This document shows, piece after piece, positions 1 to 6,446 of a stretch of DNA of 7,691 nucleotides; position 1 is the stretch's first letter; every line of letters begins with the position of its first letter. Made by a program: the position numbers and the translations under genes. Location: NCBI GenBank assembly GCA_947589525.1, contig CANQAW010000078.1, positions 1 through 7,691 on the forward strand, written 5' to 3'. The notes under the pieces were generated by a model. That model was not told the origin of the DNA, searched no databases, and saw only the letters and a list, made by a program, of their open reading frames with translations. This DNA comes from Candidatus Gastranaerophilales bacterium. GTDB taxonomy: Bacteria; Cyanobacteriota; Vampirovibrionia; Gastranaerophilales; Gastranaerophilaceae.

Positions 1-620
1 CAGGATATGTTTTTAAATACCGAATACCTGTCAACTTTTGACGCCTCCTCGTATGCCAAAAAAGGAATGTTGTTTTTTATTGCATATTCGGAATAAGGAT
101 ACATTGAAGCCATTCTGCCGTTGAACAGATGAATTTCATCAAAATGAAAAATATTGTCATAGTATTCAATATTTTTTAAAATTTGGCATTCGGTTTCAAA
201 AAACTTTTTGATTGTTTTGTTCCACTTTTTGATATTAAAATCGTAGTCTCTTGAAATGGTCATAATACAGCTGACAGGGCCTACTCCGAGATTATAGCCT
301 TCGTATTCATAATTAATGGCATCATGGATTGTTTCAAAATTCGGAAACTTAGCGATTTTATATTTTTTCATTTTTAAAATGTTTTGCTTCGGAAAATCGG
401 CAGCTTTCAACACTTCAAGGCATTTTTTGGAGCATATATTGCAATAGCCTAAATGCACGCTTCGATTTAAACCGCAAAATCCGTTTAGTTGTCTGTCGCA
501 ATCAAGATAATAAACTTCATTATTTGAATTTTCCAAAAGTCTCTTTGCAACTTCTCCAACCATACCCCACTTAAAAGCGCTTCTGGAATGTCCTGACATA
601 TATAAAATTTTTTTTGTCAT
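1..620 (-). CDS. Surface-polysaccharide type protein, probable glycosyltransferase (partial, 3' end outside window)
   Basis: An open frame runs from the ATG at 618-620 off the left edge, giving 206 residues without a stop. The N-terminus (MTKKILYMSGHSRSAFK) reads like the first beta strand and glycine/serine loop of a Rossmann-type domain. A cysteine cluster follows: C41, C49, C60, C63 and C67, spaced C-x7-C-x10-C-x2-C-x3-C, beginning in 'YYLDCD'. I recall similar N-terminal 'hydrophobic strand-C...C...C-x2-C' patterns in glycosyltransferase-like proteins of LPS and capsule clusters, so a GT-B type glycan enzyme is the best guess. No catalytic C-terminal half is visible to confirm it. No strong Shine-Dalgarno precedes the ATG. 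The gene lies downstream of the glycosyltransferase/acyltransferase operon on the same strand, separated by 289 nt that include a gene remnant, so it may have its own promoter. It is confidently a real gene; the function is uncertain. Confidence 0.72.
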   Translation of the reverse strand, partial: MTKKILYMSGHSRSAFKWGMVGEVAKRLLENSNNEVYYLDCDRQLNGFCGLNRSVHLGYCNICSKKCLEVLKAADFPKQNILKMKKYKIAKFPNFETIHDAINYEYEGYNLGVGPVSCIMTISRDYDFNIKKWNKTIKKFFETECQILKNIEYYDNIFHFDEIHLFNGRMASMYPYSEYAIKNNIPFLAYEEASKVDRYSVFKNIS

Positions 621-650
621 TTTTTAATCTGCTTTCTTATCTAAGAATAA

Positions 651-680
651 CATATAAAAAAAGTTTTGCTAAATTGTTAA
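651..680 (-). promoter_or_regulatory. Weak promoter candidate for the partial glycan gene
   Basis: On the minus strand, TTAACA (675-680) is followed after 18 nt by TATATG (651-656), about 30 nt before the ATG at 620. The -35 matches 5 of 6 consensus bases and the -10 only 4 of 6. It overlaps the stop codon of the acyltransferase remnant. In DNA this AT-rich such matches arise by chance, so confidence is low. Confidence 0.28.
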
Positions 681-742
681 AGTTTTTTTGCAGGATTACC
701 CGCAACAGTAGTATTTTCTTCAACATCACCAATAACAACACT
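677..742 (-). pseudogene. 3' remnant of a third hexapeptide-repeat acyltransferase
   Basis: Read on the minus strand, this stretch encodes VVIGDVEENTTVAGNPAKK followed by Leu and a TAA stop (677-679). That is the typical C-terminal end of left-handed beta-helix acetyltransferases of the NeuD/EpsM/serine-acetyltransferase type ('GSVVxxDVPENTxVxGNPAK'). The two intact acyltransferases upstream end their helices in the same way (GGNPAK). Upstream of the tail the frame continues to a TGA near 810 but shows no isoleucine-rich hexapeptide repeats, and there is no room for the roughly 150 or more residues a complete enzyme needs. I read it as the end of a deleted or recombined gene. What is seen is the tail sequence; decay is inferred. 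Confidence 0.6.
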
Positions 743-909
743 GTGCAACAACAATTGGCGAATTTTACCTGTTTTTGAAATATTGTAAATCTTTAATGTT
801 ATTACAATTACTCAATTAGTTAATAGCAGGATTTTTAAATTACATTTTAAGCCCGAATAAATTTAAAATTATGCGGACATTTTCTCGATACGGGTTAAAT
901 ATTTGCATA
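743..909. other. Non-coding stretch downstream of the acyltransferase operon
   Basis: This is AT-rich sequence between the stop codon of the last operon gene (910-912) and the acyltransferase remnant. I find no convincing gene, tRNA or strong hairpin with a T-run in either direction. CCCG (851-854) and CGGG (891-894) can pair across about 36 nt, which is too loose to call a terminator. The stretch is probably scar sequence left when the third acyltransferase gene was lost. Confidence 0.4.
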
Positions 910-1470
910 TTACCAATAAGCCTCCTCTCCCTTGGATTTCAGTTCGTCAAAATGTTCAACATTTCTCATTTTAAAAACTTTGGCAGGATTTCCGCCTGCT
1001 ATGGCACAACGGGGGATTTCGCCATGTACTACGGAACCGGCTTGAATTATTGCGCCCTCTCCTATTTTTGTCCCCGGAAGAATTGTAGTTCTGGCGCCGA
1101 GCCAGACAAAATCGCCTATTTCAATAGGTTTTTCAATAACTGTATCATCATAGGGGATTTTTGAACCCTCATAATTGTGATTATCCGAAATCATAATACA
1201 TTGCGCCCCTATATGAACATAGCTTCCTATTTTAACACTCCCGCTGCCGAAAACAACAAGACCGTTTATTGAAACATGCTCTCCAAGTTCCGTTTTACGA
1301 TTAACCGTAACTTCATATTTTCCCGTAACACCAATGTTTTTACCGCATTTCAGGGCTCTTTTTCTAACTCTTAATGTAGGAAAAAAGTTAATAATTTTAG
1401 CTTTAACACCTGCTCTTTTTGCTTTTGGCACAAATATGCTTACAAATATATTTGCAAATAACCTTAACAT
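910..1470 (-). CDS. Hexapeptide-repeat (LbH) O-acetyltransferase, maltose/galactoside acetyltransferase-like
   Basis: This 186-residue protein probably transfers an acetyl group from acetyl-CoA to a sugar hydroxyl of a surface glycan in the cytoplasm. Residues 45-150 show irregular hexapeptide repeats such as IGSYVHIGA and IGDFVWLGARTTILPGTKIGEGA, which build a left-handed parallel beta helix. The His in 'SDNHNY' (H98) sits where the catalytic histidine of the LacA/NodL/WbbJ group lies. The helix closes with GGNPAK (159-164), followed by a short charged helix ending EEAYW. The N-terminal 20 residues are hydrophobic and basic (MLRLFANIFVSIFVPK) and may lie on the membrane. A good Shine-Dalgarno AAGGAGAG (1477-1484) precedes the ATG. 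It is the last intact gene of the operon, 21 nt after its paralogue. The acceptor sugar cannot be told from sequence. Confidence 0.9.
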   Translation of the reverse strand: MLRLFANIFVSIFVPKAKRAGVKAKIINFFPTLRVRKRALKCGKNIGVTGKYEVTVNRKTELGEHVSINGLVVFGSGSVKIGSYVHIGAQCIMISDNHNYEGSKIPYDDTVIEKPIEIGDFVWLGARTTILPGTKIGEGAIIQAGSVVHGEIPRCAIAGGNPAKVFKMRNVEHFDELKSKGEEAYW

Positions 1471-1491
1471 CTTTTTCTCTCCTTCATCATT

Positions 1492-2070
1492 TTATTTTAA
1501 ATAATCTTTAAATCCTTCAATTTCAACCCATTTGCGATTTTTTACATCTTCAAAAGTTGCACTTTTGCCTTCTTTTTTTAGTTTATCATAAAGTTCAATA
1601 TCTCTAAATCCGATAATCTTTGCGGGATTTCCTCCGACTATTGCGCATTTGGGAACGGATTTTGTTACAATGGCACCCGTTGCAACAATTGAACCTTCTT
1701 CAAGCTTCACTCCCGGGCAGATAACCGCTCTTGAAGCTATCCAGCAATTTTGTCCTATTACTACTTTTTGTTTAAAATCGACTTCATCAAAAGGAAGCAG
1801 TTTATCGCTTTTATAATTATGGTTTGAGGTTAAAATCATAACCTCATGCCCTAAACGAGTATAAGAGCCGATTTCTAACCCCCCTTCACACAAAAGATGA
1901 CATCCGCCGCCGATAAAAACATATTTTCCGAGTTTTAAATTCTTACTGTGCGAAATTTTAACATTTTTTACAACACCGCAATAAGGAAAACTGCCGTATT
2001 TAAATTTAATTTCACGTCTTAATTTTTTTACGGGTATTAAATCAATTAATTTATCTTTTAATGTGGACAT
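1492..2070 (-). CDS. Hexapeptide-repeat (LbH) O-acetyltransferase, second copy
   Basis: This 192-residue acyltransferase is of the same fold and group as its downstream neighbour. Hexapeptide repeats cover about residues 45-145, including LGKYVFIGGG, IGSYTRLGHE and VIGQNCWIAS. The candidate catalytic histidine is H84 in 'TSNHNY'. The helix ends with GGNPAK (146-151), followed by FRDIELYDKLKKEG, which resembles the neighbour's MRNVEHFDELKSKG; the two are evidently related. Here the C-terminus extends about 20 residues further. Its Shine-Dalgarno AAAAGG (2077-2082) lies inside the last codons of the GT8 gene and the start codon is 3 nt after that gene's stop, so the two are probably translationally coupled. 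Two different acetyltransferases in one operon suggest two acetylated positions or sugars on the product glycan; that is inference. Confidence 0.9.
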   Translation of the reverse strand: MSTLKDKLIDLIPVKKLRREIKFKYGSFPYCGVVKNVKISHSKNLKLGKYVFIGGGCHLLCEGGLEIGSYTRLGHEVMILTSNHNYKSDKLLPFDEVDFKQKVVIGQNCWIASRAVICPGVKLEEGSIVATGAIVTKSVPKCAIVGGNPAKIIGFRDIELYDKLKKEGKSATFEDVKNRKWVEIEGFKDYLK

Positions 2071-2073
2071 TTT

Positions 2074-2973
2074 TTACCTTTTGTTAAATAATTTTTTTCT
2101 TATGTCTCTTAAAGTTGTTTGTTTTAGCTCTTTTGGAAGCTTGTCCATAAATTGTTTGTAATCGGGGTATGGTTTTTTCATTCTCCATGGCTTTCCTGCT
2201 TTTCCCGCATAATGAATTAAAATCGGATTTTCTTTAGCCTGTTTTAACTGCTCATCGGTTTGAACATTTTTTATATATTCATATTCCCGAGCCTGCGTAA
2301 AGTCATCCCCGTAGTATAAGCTTTGCAAAACACCACAGCTGTATGGCAGAGGGTAAAATTTATCAATTGCAATATTCATTGTATCTAAATCAAAGAATTT
2401 AAGACGCTTGTCCATTTTTCTTATAACATCAAAAAATCTTGCAACAGCGTTATTTTCACGCATAAGTTTGGCATTCATTAAAATAAAACTTGAAATATAG
2501 ATTTTGTCGTTTTTATTTTCGGGGAAATAATTATGTCCTATCATTCCTTCGGGTTTGTTTAATTCAACGGGAACTGCCGCCATTTCATAATTTTCAATAT
2601 CAAGGTTATAAACTTCAGCTAAGTCGCCCTTAAATAAAACATCAACATCACTGTAGATTATTTTATCGTATTCTTTTAAAATTTCGGGTGCAAGCAGTCT
2701 GTAATAAACAACTTCCGTCCAAGATTTATTGTTGTGAGGAGCATGCGCAAAAATTTGAGGATTAATATAATTGAAAGAAATGTTGTGATTTGTATTTTTC
2801 GCCAATTTTGTAATATTTTTTTGATTTTTAACATCAATATCGGAATGAAATATTCTGACATCATAAATCGTTGAAGGTTTTGCACTGTCAAAAAGAGATT
2901 TTAGCGCAACGGACGCACCTAAAATAATTCTTTTATCAAAACAAAAAACAACAGGGATAACATTATCTGTCAT
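2074..2973 (-). CDS. Family 8 glycosyltransferase (GT8, LPS galactosyl/glucosyltransferase-like)
   Basis: This is a retaining GT-A fold enzyme that would add galactose or glucose from a UDP-sugar to a growing surface glycan. With the ATG at 2971-2973 it has 299 residues, normal for the family. Family marks are the N-terminal strand IPVVFCFD with 'ILGASVALKSL', the segment YYRLLAPEIL before IIYSDVDVLFKGDL, whose DVD (109-111) is the metal- and nucleotide-binding DxD motif, a later DLDTMN (about 195-200) corresponding to the family's DQDxxN, and the C-terminal HYAGKAGKPW (254-263) with the conserved His, Gly and Lys. A GTG start at 2980-2982 in the same frame is possible, but it overlaps the Shine-Dalgarno. 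The ATG overlaps the upstream glycosyltransferase gene by 11 nt, showing operon organisation. The C-terminal 25 residues are basic and could bind the membrane. Confidence 0.93.
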   Translation of the reverse strand: MTDNVIPVVFCFDKRIILGASVALKSLFDSAKPSTIYDVRIFHSDIDVKNQKNITKLAKNTNHNISFNYINPQIFAHAPHNNKSWTEVVYYRLLAPEILKEYDKIIYSDVDVLFKGDLAEVYNLDIENYEMAAVPVELNKPEGMIGHNYFPENKNDKIYISSFILMNAKLMRENNAVARFFDVIRKMDKRLKFFDLDTMNIAIDKFYPLPYSCGVLQSLYYGDDFTQAREYEYIKNVQTDEQLKQAKENPILIHYAGKAGKPWRMKKPYPDYKQFMDKLPKELKQTTLRDIRKKLFNKR

Positions 2974-4105
2974 AATTTGCACCTTTTAAAATTAAACTTT
3001 TTAAATTGCTTAAAGATTTTTGATACAGCTCCCGAGCATAATCTTTAAGAGAATTTTGCATTTTTAAATAATCTTCCTTTGATAAATTAATCCCTTTTTC
3101 AAGCGCAAGAGAGTATTCTTTAGTTGTTTTATAAAAAATCGAATTGTTAAAATTAAAACCGTTTATTGGTGCAAAGCTTTCAATAATTATACACGGTTTT
3201 AAAAATCCGTAAACAAGCTGAAAATTACCGCTTGTACCCGAGGTGTTGTATCTTATGTGTTCAATATCGTTATCATCATAAGCAGTTAACATAAAATCGG
3301 CTTTTTCAATTTCTTCATACATTTTATCAAAAGACAATCTTCCTTTAATATCAAAATATTTTTGAATATCTTTATTAACACCTTTTAGATGTCCTTTTCC
3401 CACAACCGTCACTTTAAAGTTTGTTATTCCTTTTTTATGAAGTTCTTCTACCGCTTTAATTATAAGAGAGCTGTTTTTTTTGTTCGGTTTAATTGCGCCT
3501 ATTGTAATAAAATTGGTTATTTCGTTTTTGGGAGTAATTTTAACATCACCGAAATAATGAGGATTTACAACTACCGAATTTAAATTTTTATAATTTAAAG
3601 CCCTTAAAGTAATTAAATCTTCTATCCAAGTGCCCTTGTCGCCGGCAAAAGAAGCCTCGTGTTCAACTAAGTATAGTTTTGATTTGTCCAGAGTCGAATT
3701 AAAATGAGAGTATGCTTGTGCGTAGTTCACACAATCGCAGATTTTACCCGCCGTTGTAACCATTATTCCTTTGATATTTGATAAATCCGCTTTTAAGAAA
3801 AATTCTTTTGTTTGTTTTCGATTCATCTTGTTTATAAAGACATTTTTCTCGTTAAATCTTGAAAAAAGACCTTCTTTAAGCCTTTTAGGGTCAACTAAAA
3901 CAGAAACATTATACCCTAAATCCAAAAGATATTTTACATACCCCGGCACAACCTCGCTATGGGAGAAACTGCAAGCTTCCCAAACAAAAAAGGTATTATC
4001 GTCAAAATAAGGAACGGTTTTTTTAAAAATCGGAATTATTCCGAAAAGATAGGTTATTTGAGCATTATTAAATCGTTTTGTTACTAAAATTTTTGACAAA
4101 CTCAT
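2963..4105 (-). CDS. GT-B fold glycosyltransferase, family 4/1-like
   Basis: This 380-residue protein is the first gene of the surface-glycan operon. The C-terminal half has the nucleotide-sugar binding pattern of GT4-like enzymes: FITIGAIKPNKKNSSLIIKAVEEL (199-222, the 'G..~KN...li.A' region), then FKVTVVGKG (230-238), GRLSFDKMYEEIEKADFML (255-273) and SGTSGNFQLVYGFLKPCIII (289-308), which fits the loop and helix that hold the sugar nucleotide in this fold. The N-terminal half is less typical and holds a likely substrate-binding stretch EACSFSHSEVVPGYVKYLLDLGYNVSVLV (43-71). The first 30 residues (ILVTKRF...ITYLFGIIPIFKK) resemble short leader segments seen on other glycan enzymes, not a signal peptide. 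AAAGGAAG (4110-4117) is a good Shine-Dalgarno. Donor and acceptor cannot be assigned. Confidence 0.82.
   Translation of the reverse strand: MSLSKILVTKRFNNAQITYLFGIIPIFKKTVPYFDDNTFFVWEACSFSHSEVVPGYVKYLLDLGYNVSVLVDPKRLKEGLFSRFNEKNVFINKMNRKQTKEFFLKADLSNIKGIMVTTAGKICDCVNYAQAYSHFNSTLDKSKLYLVEHEASFAGDKGTWIEDLITLRALNYKNLNSVVVNPHYFGDVKITPKNEITNFITIGAIKPNKKNSSLIIKAVEELHKKGITNFKVTVVGKGHLKGVNKDIQKYFDIKGRLSFDKMYEEIEKADFMLTAYDDNDIEHIRYNTSGTSGNFQLVYGFLKPCIIIESFAPINGFNFNNSIFYKTTKEYSLALEKGINLSKEDYLKMQNSLKDYARELYQKSLSNLKSLILKGANYDR
2982..2987 (-). promoter_or_regulatory. Ribosome binding site that decides the GT8 start
   Basis: AAAAGG lies 8 nt before the ATG at 2973, an ideal distance. The alternative GTG start at 2982 shares its first base with this element and would have no ribosome binding site of its own. 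This supports the shorter 299-residue product over the 302-residue form. Confidence 0.6.
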
Positions 4106-4212
4106 ATAACTTCCTTTAAATAATGTTCTGTTAGGTAAATCTTATCATAAAAAAGCATTATTTTGTATAATTATTGTAAAGATACACATGGTTTGATTAT
4201 TTAAATCACTTA
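4106..4212 (-). promoter_or_regulatory. Upstream region of the glycan operon, promoter not resolved
   Basis: The operon promoter must lie here or further upstream. On the minus strand a -10-like TATGAT (4144-4149) sits about 40 nt before the ATG, but no good -35 lies 16-18 nt ahead of it. A TTTACA is present further up at a spacing too long to pair with it. I do not commit to a start site. Confidence 0.3.
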
Positions 4213-4232
4213 AGCACGATTATTTCGGTGCT
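4213..4232 (-). terminator. Possible hairpin between the regulator gene and the glycan operon
   Basis: AGCAC (4213-4217) and GTGCT (4228-4232) pair perfectly. Two more pairs (4218-4219 with 4225-4226) extend the stem across a single bulged base. It lies about 90 nt past the stop of the DtxR-like gene, where a terminator would be expected. However, the RNA that follows (TAAGTGATTT) has no proper U-run, so it could equally be a processing structure or chance. Confidence 0.28.
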
Positions 4233-4324
4233 GATAATTTTAAATTTTTATAATAATTTCTATGAAAATTTATTTATAACTTTCGACTTTTCATTCCATA
4301 TTTATAATAAAATCAAATTTCATA

Positions 4325-4837
4325 TTATCCGGAACAACAGCCATTACATCCGCCCTTGCCTGAAACACAATTTGTACACTTCTTTGAAATTTGTCCGTCT
4401 TTAAGGCTGTGTTTACAGCTATTTAGCCATTTAGGCTCTCTACAGGAGCATTGCTTCATAAAATCAAGAAAATGCACAAATTTTATTAATACATCTTGCG
4501 TCATTGAATATTCAATAGCACTTGCATTTTTATCAGCCGAAGTTTTCTCTATTTCTAAAACTTGATTTAAAAAAGTCGAGATTGTGTTATGACGATAGAT
4601 TTTTAATTGAATAAGGTTCATACCTTCTTTAGTTAGAGTAATATTTCCGTAAGGTACATAATCTATAAGCCCTTTTTTTGCTAAAGTTTTTATTGCCGTA
4701 GCAGTTGAGGCGCTGCCAATGCCTAAATACTTTGATACATCTTTAACTATGATATTTGAATTATTTTTTGAAATATCATAAATAGCAAGAAGATACTTTT
4801 CTAAACTTTCGCTTAATTTCTTTTCATTTTCTTTCAT
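4325..4837 (-). CDS. DtxR/MntR-like winged-helix regulator with a Cys-rich C-terminal tail
   Basis: This is a 170-residue likely DNA-binding repressor. Residues 9-75 form the DtxR/MntR-type winged helix: LSESLEKYLLAIYDI, then VKDVSKYLGIGSASTATAIKTLAKKGLIDY with its recognition helix, then the wing PYGNITLTKEG. Residues 80-127 match the dimerisation helices, including YRH (H83, aligning with MntR H77) and IEYSM (E109, aligning with E102). Other ligands are lost by my hand alignment: MntR D8/DtxR M10 falls on K14, MntR E11 on L17, and MntR H103/DtxR H106 on Y110. No SH3-like domain follows. Instead there are eight cysteines: C130, C132, C141, C154, C157, C164, C167 and C168. These could bind a metal or an Fe-S cluster. 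There is no Shine-Dalgarno before the ATG. It lies 33 nt after the unknown membrane-protein gene, which may be its target or partner. The family assignment is fairly sure; the ligand is unknown. Confidence 0.82.
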   Translation of the reverse strand: MKENEKKLSESLEKYLLAIYDISKNNSNIIVKDVSKYLGIGSASTATAIKTLAKKGLIDYVPYGNITLTKEGMNLIQLKIYRHNTISTFLNQVLEIEKTSADKNASAIEYSMTQDVLIKFVHFLDFMKQCSCREPKWLNSCKHSLKDGQISKKCTNCVSGKGGCNGCCSG

Positions 4838-4843
4838 AGTTAT

Positions 4844-4852
4844 GTTATACCA
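4844..4852 (-). promoter_or_regulatory. Extended -10 element placing a leaderless start for the DtxR-like gene
   Basis: On the minus strand TGGTATAAC, which fits the extended -10 form TGnTATAAT with one mismatch, ends 6 nt before the ATG at 4837. Transcription would then begin at or within a base or two of the start codon, which agrees with the absence of any Shine-Dalgarno. No good -35 is seen, as is usual for extended -10 promoters. The gene may also be read through from the upstream membrane-protein gene. Confidence 0.45.
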
Positions 4853-4870
4853 TAAAATGAGCTATAAAGC

Positions 4871-6382
4871 TTATTTTGAAGAAAATTCTTTAAAAACATC
4901 GGGAATATTTCTACCTAAAAATGGATTGGATGAAATTTTAACGTTTATAGGTTTTATGGTTGTTTTATTATTGCTTTTACTGTGTCTTGTCATCCATATA
5001 TTTAATTTTGGAAGAAATACTCCAAGCATTAAGGCAGAGTACGCAATTCCTGATATTTGAGCGATATTAAGTTTTCTAAGGTTTTTTGCAATGTTTCCGC
5101 CTTGAGCCATTATTTCTTTTTGAGATTTTAAAGAAATATCTTTAAGCCAATGTTTAATACCTTTACCTTGTTTTGTAATATTAAACAGGTTTGTTTGTTT
5201 TGGGTCAAGCATTTGCCCAATACCTTTTGCAACAAAACCTCCTAAAACAAGCCAATTTAAAAATCCTAAATAATCTCTAACATTTGTTTCTCTTAATTCC
5301 GTTGAATCTTTAGAAGCAAAAATTCTGCCTAAAATTAGTGTTCCATAAATTGTTTTTATGGCATTACCGCCTGTAGCGGGGCCTGTGAATTCAAGTTTGT
5401 TAATTAAATCAGCAGGCTTTTTTAACCCCATAACTTTAAAAAGCATTAATAAAAATACGCCTGCAGATAAGATTTTTTTGGCTAATAATCCTTTTTCCCT
5501 GCCTTTATTATTTTTATCTTTAACATTATTTTCATAGCCGTTTTCCCCGACAAAATTATCTATTCCCGTTCTTTTCTTTGTTAATTGTCTATTTATATAT
5601 TGGTTTGAGATAGCTAATAACATTGAGATAGGTATTGCAAGGGCAATTTTTGAGTTATTTAAAAATTTTAATTTTTTAATAATATCACTTGCTTCACTTC
5701 CTTTTTTAAAAAATATATTTTTACCCGCGTCTATTGTATCTCTTAAAATATGAGTTAAATTTGCACTAAACTCTTTATCACCTGATTTTAAAATAATATT
5801 ACTATCTGCCCCTAAAAATTCAATAATTTCATCTTGAACGGTTGATAAAGTTTTCTTTATTGAAGATTTATCAACATCATTGGTAATTAAACCTGTAAGC
5901 ATTTTTGAGATTTTTTTAGATTTTTCTTTATCAACAGAAGAAAATGTTTTATATTCATTACCCGCAAGCCCTGTTATTGAATTTAATACTGCATCAATAA
6001 AACCTTTTGGAGTTTTGTCGCTTTGAGAGAAAATTTCTTTAAATGTTTCAAGTCCATTGTTTGTTATCCAACTTGAAGCGTTTGTTTTAATATTTGGTTT
6101 ATAAAATTTATTTAACAGTTTTGTTATCAAAATTGCAAAAACGGTTGCCGAAAATTCAGCAATAAATGTGCCTGTGTATTCTCTAAAACCCATTTCAATT
6201 CCTGCTTGTTTGCCCCTGCTTTTTGTTTCTACTATTGTTCTTGGGGTGTCCATTGCAAATATATCAACAAAAGAAGCGTTGAGCATATCGTTATTATTTA
6301 AAGTATAAAGAGCCTTTGAGATTGGAGTTAAATTTACGGATTTAAAATTTACGTTATCATTAATTTTAGTATTTATTTTCAT
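4871..6382 (-). CDS. Predicted multi-pass membrane protein of unknown function with N-terminal NFK tag
   Basis: I do not recognise this 503-residue protein as a named family. It opens with MKINTKINDNVNFKSVNLTP, a polar, asparagine-rich start with a VNFKS motif of a kind I associate with lineage-specific proteins of gut Gastranaerophilales. There is no signal peptide. Hydrophobic stretches fit membrane helices at about 71-90, 244-259, 303-319, 341-354 (weak), 372-388 and 440-460. They are separated by lysine- and asparagine-rich soluble parts; the largest, about 91-243, is rich in charged helices. The C-terminus after 465 is polar and ends in a conserved-looking NPFLGRNIPDVF segment. The start is well supported: AAAAAGGA (6390-6397) lies 7 nt before the ATG. 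A promoter and a structured leader precede it, and a DtxR-like regulator gene follows 33 nt downstream. Topology and role are open. Confidence 0.78.
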   Translation of the reverse strand: MKINTKINDNVNFKSVNLTPISKALYTLNNNDMLNASFVDIFAMDTPRTIVETKSRGKQAGIEMGFREYTGTFIAEFSATVFAILITKLLNKFYKPNIKTNASSWITNNGLETFKEIFSQSDKTPKGFIDAVLNSITGLAGNEYKTFSSVDKEKSKKISKMLTGLITNDVDKSSIKKTLSTVQDEIIEFLGADSNIILKSGDKEFSANLTHILRDTIDAGKNIFFKKGSEASDIIKKLKFLNNSKIALAIPISMLLAISNQYINRQLTKKRTGIDNFVGENGYENNVKDKNNKGREKGLLAKKILSAGVFLLMLFKVMGLKKPADLINKLEFTGPATGGNAIKTIYGTLILGRIFASKDSTELRETNVRDYLGFLNWLVLGGFVAKGIGQMLDPKQTNLFNITKQGKGIKHWLKDISLKSQKEIMAQGGNIAKNLRKLNIAQISGIAYSALMLGVFLPKLNIWMTRHSKSNNKTTIKPINVKISSNPFLGRNIPDVFKEFSSK

Positions 6383-6425
6383 TTATTTATCCTTTTTATT
6401 CTTATAAAAAATTCATACAAAATAG

Positions 6426-6446
6426 CCTTAAACAAAATGTTTAAGG
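6426..6446 (-). other. Leader hairpin A (8-bp stem, 5-nt loop)
   Basis: CCTTAAAC (6426-6433) and GTTTAAGG (6439-6446) are perfectly complementary around a 5-nt loop. On the transcript of the membrane-protein gene the stem is about 30 nt upstream of its Shine-Dalgarno. The downstream RNA is U-containing but has no clean U-run, so a terminator is possible but weak. It shares one arm with the longer hairpin B. Confidence 0.5.

Noticed and set aside
634..647. Inverted repeat TTCTTA / TAAGAA upstream of the partial glycan gene
   Set aside because: Six AT-rich pairs around a 2-nt gap are expected by chance in this DNA, and there is no T-run to make it a terminator.
814..840. Minus-strand 'FKNPAIN' followed by a stop, resembling a further GNPAK tail
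   Set aside because: Only three residues match, a stop codon lies just before it, and no other acyltransferase sequence adjoins. This is probably chance.
871..1164. Plus-strand open frame of 97 codons
   Set aside because: It lies antisense to the C-terminal half of a well-supported acetyltransferase gene, has no ribosome site and resembles no protein I know.
2676..2891. Minus-strand 71-codon frame inside the GT8 gene
   Set aside because: It overlaps the GT8 gene in another frame, across conserved GT8 sequence, and has no independent support.
2980..2982. GTG as the start of the GT8 gene
   Set aside because: The codon overlaps the AAAAGG ribosome site, which is ideally placed for the ATG nine bases further on.
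4842..5060. Plus-strand open frame of 72 codons with a hydrophobic run
   Set aside because: The hydrophobic stretch is the reverse complement of polar Lys/Asn codons at the C-terminus of the membrane-protein gene. No ribosome site precedes it, so it is a shadow frame.
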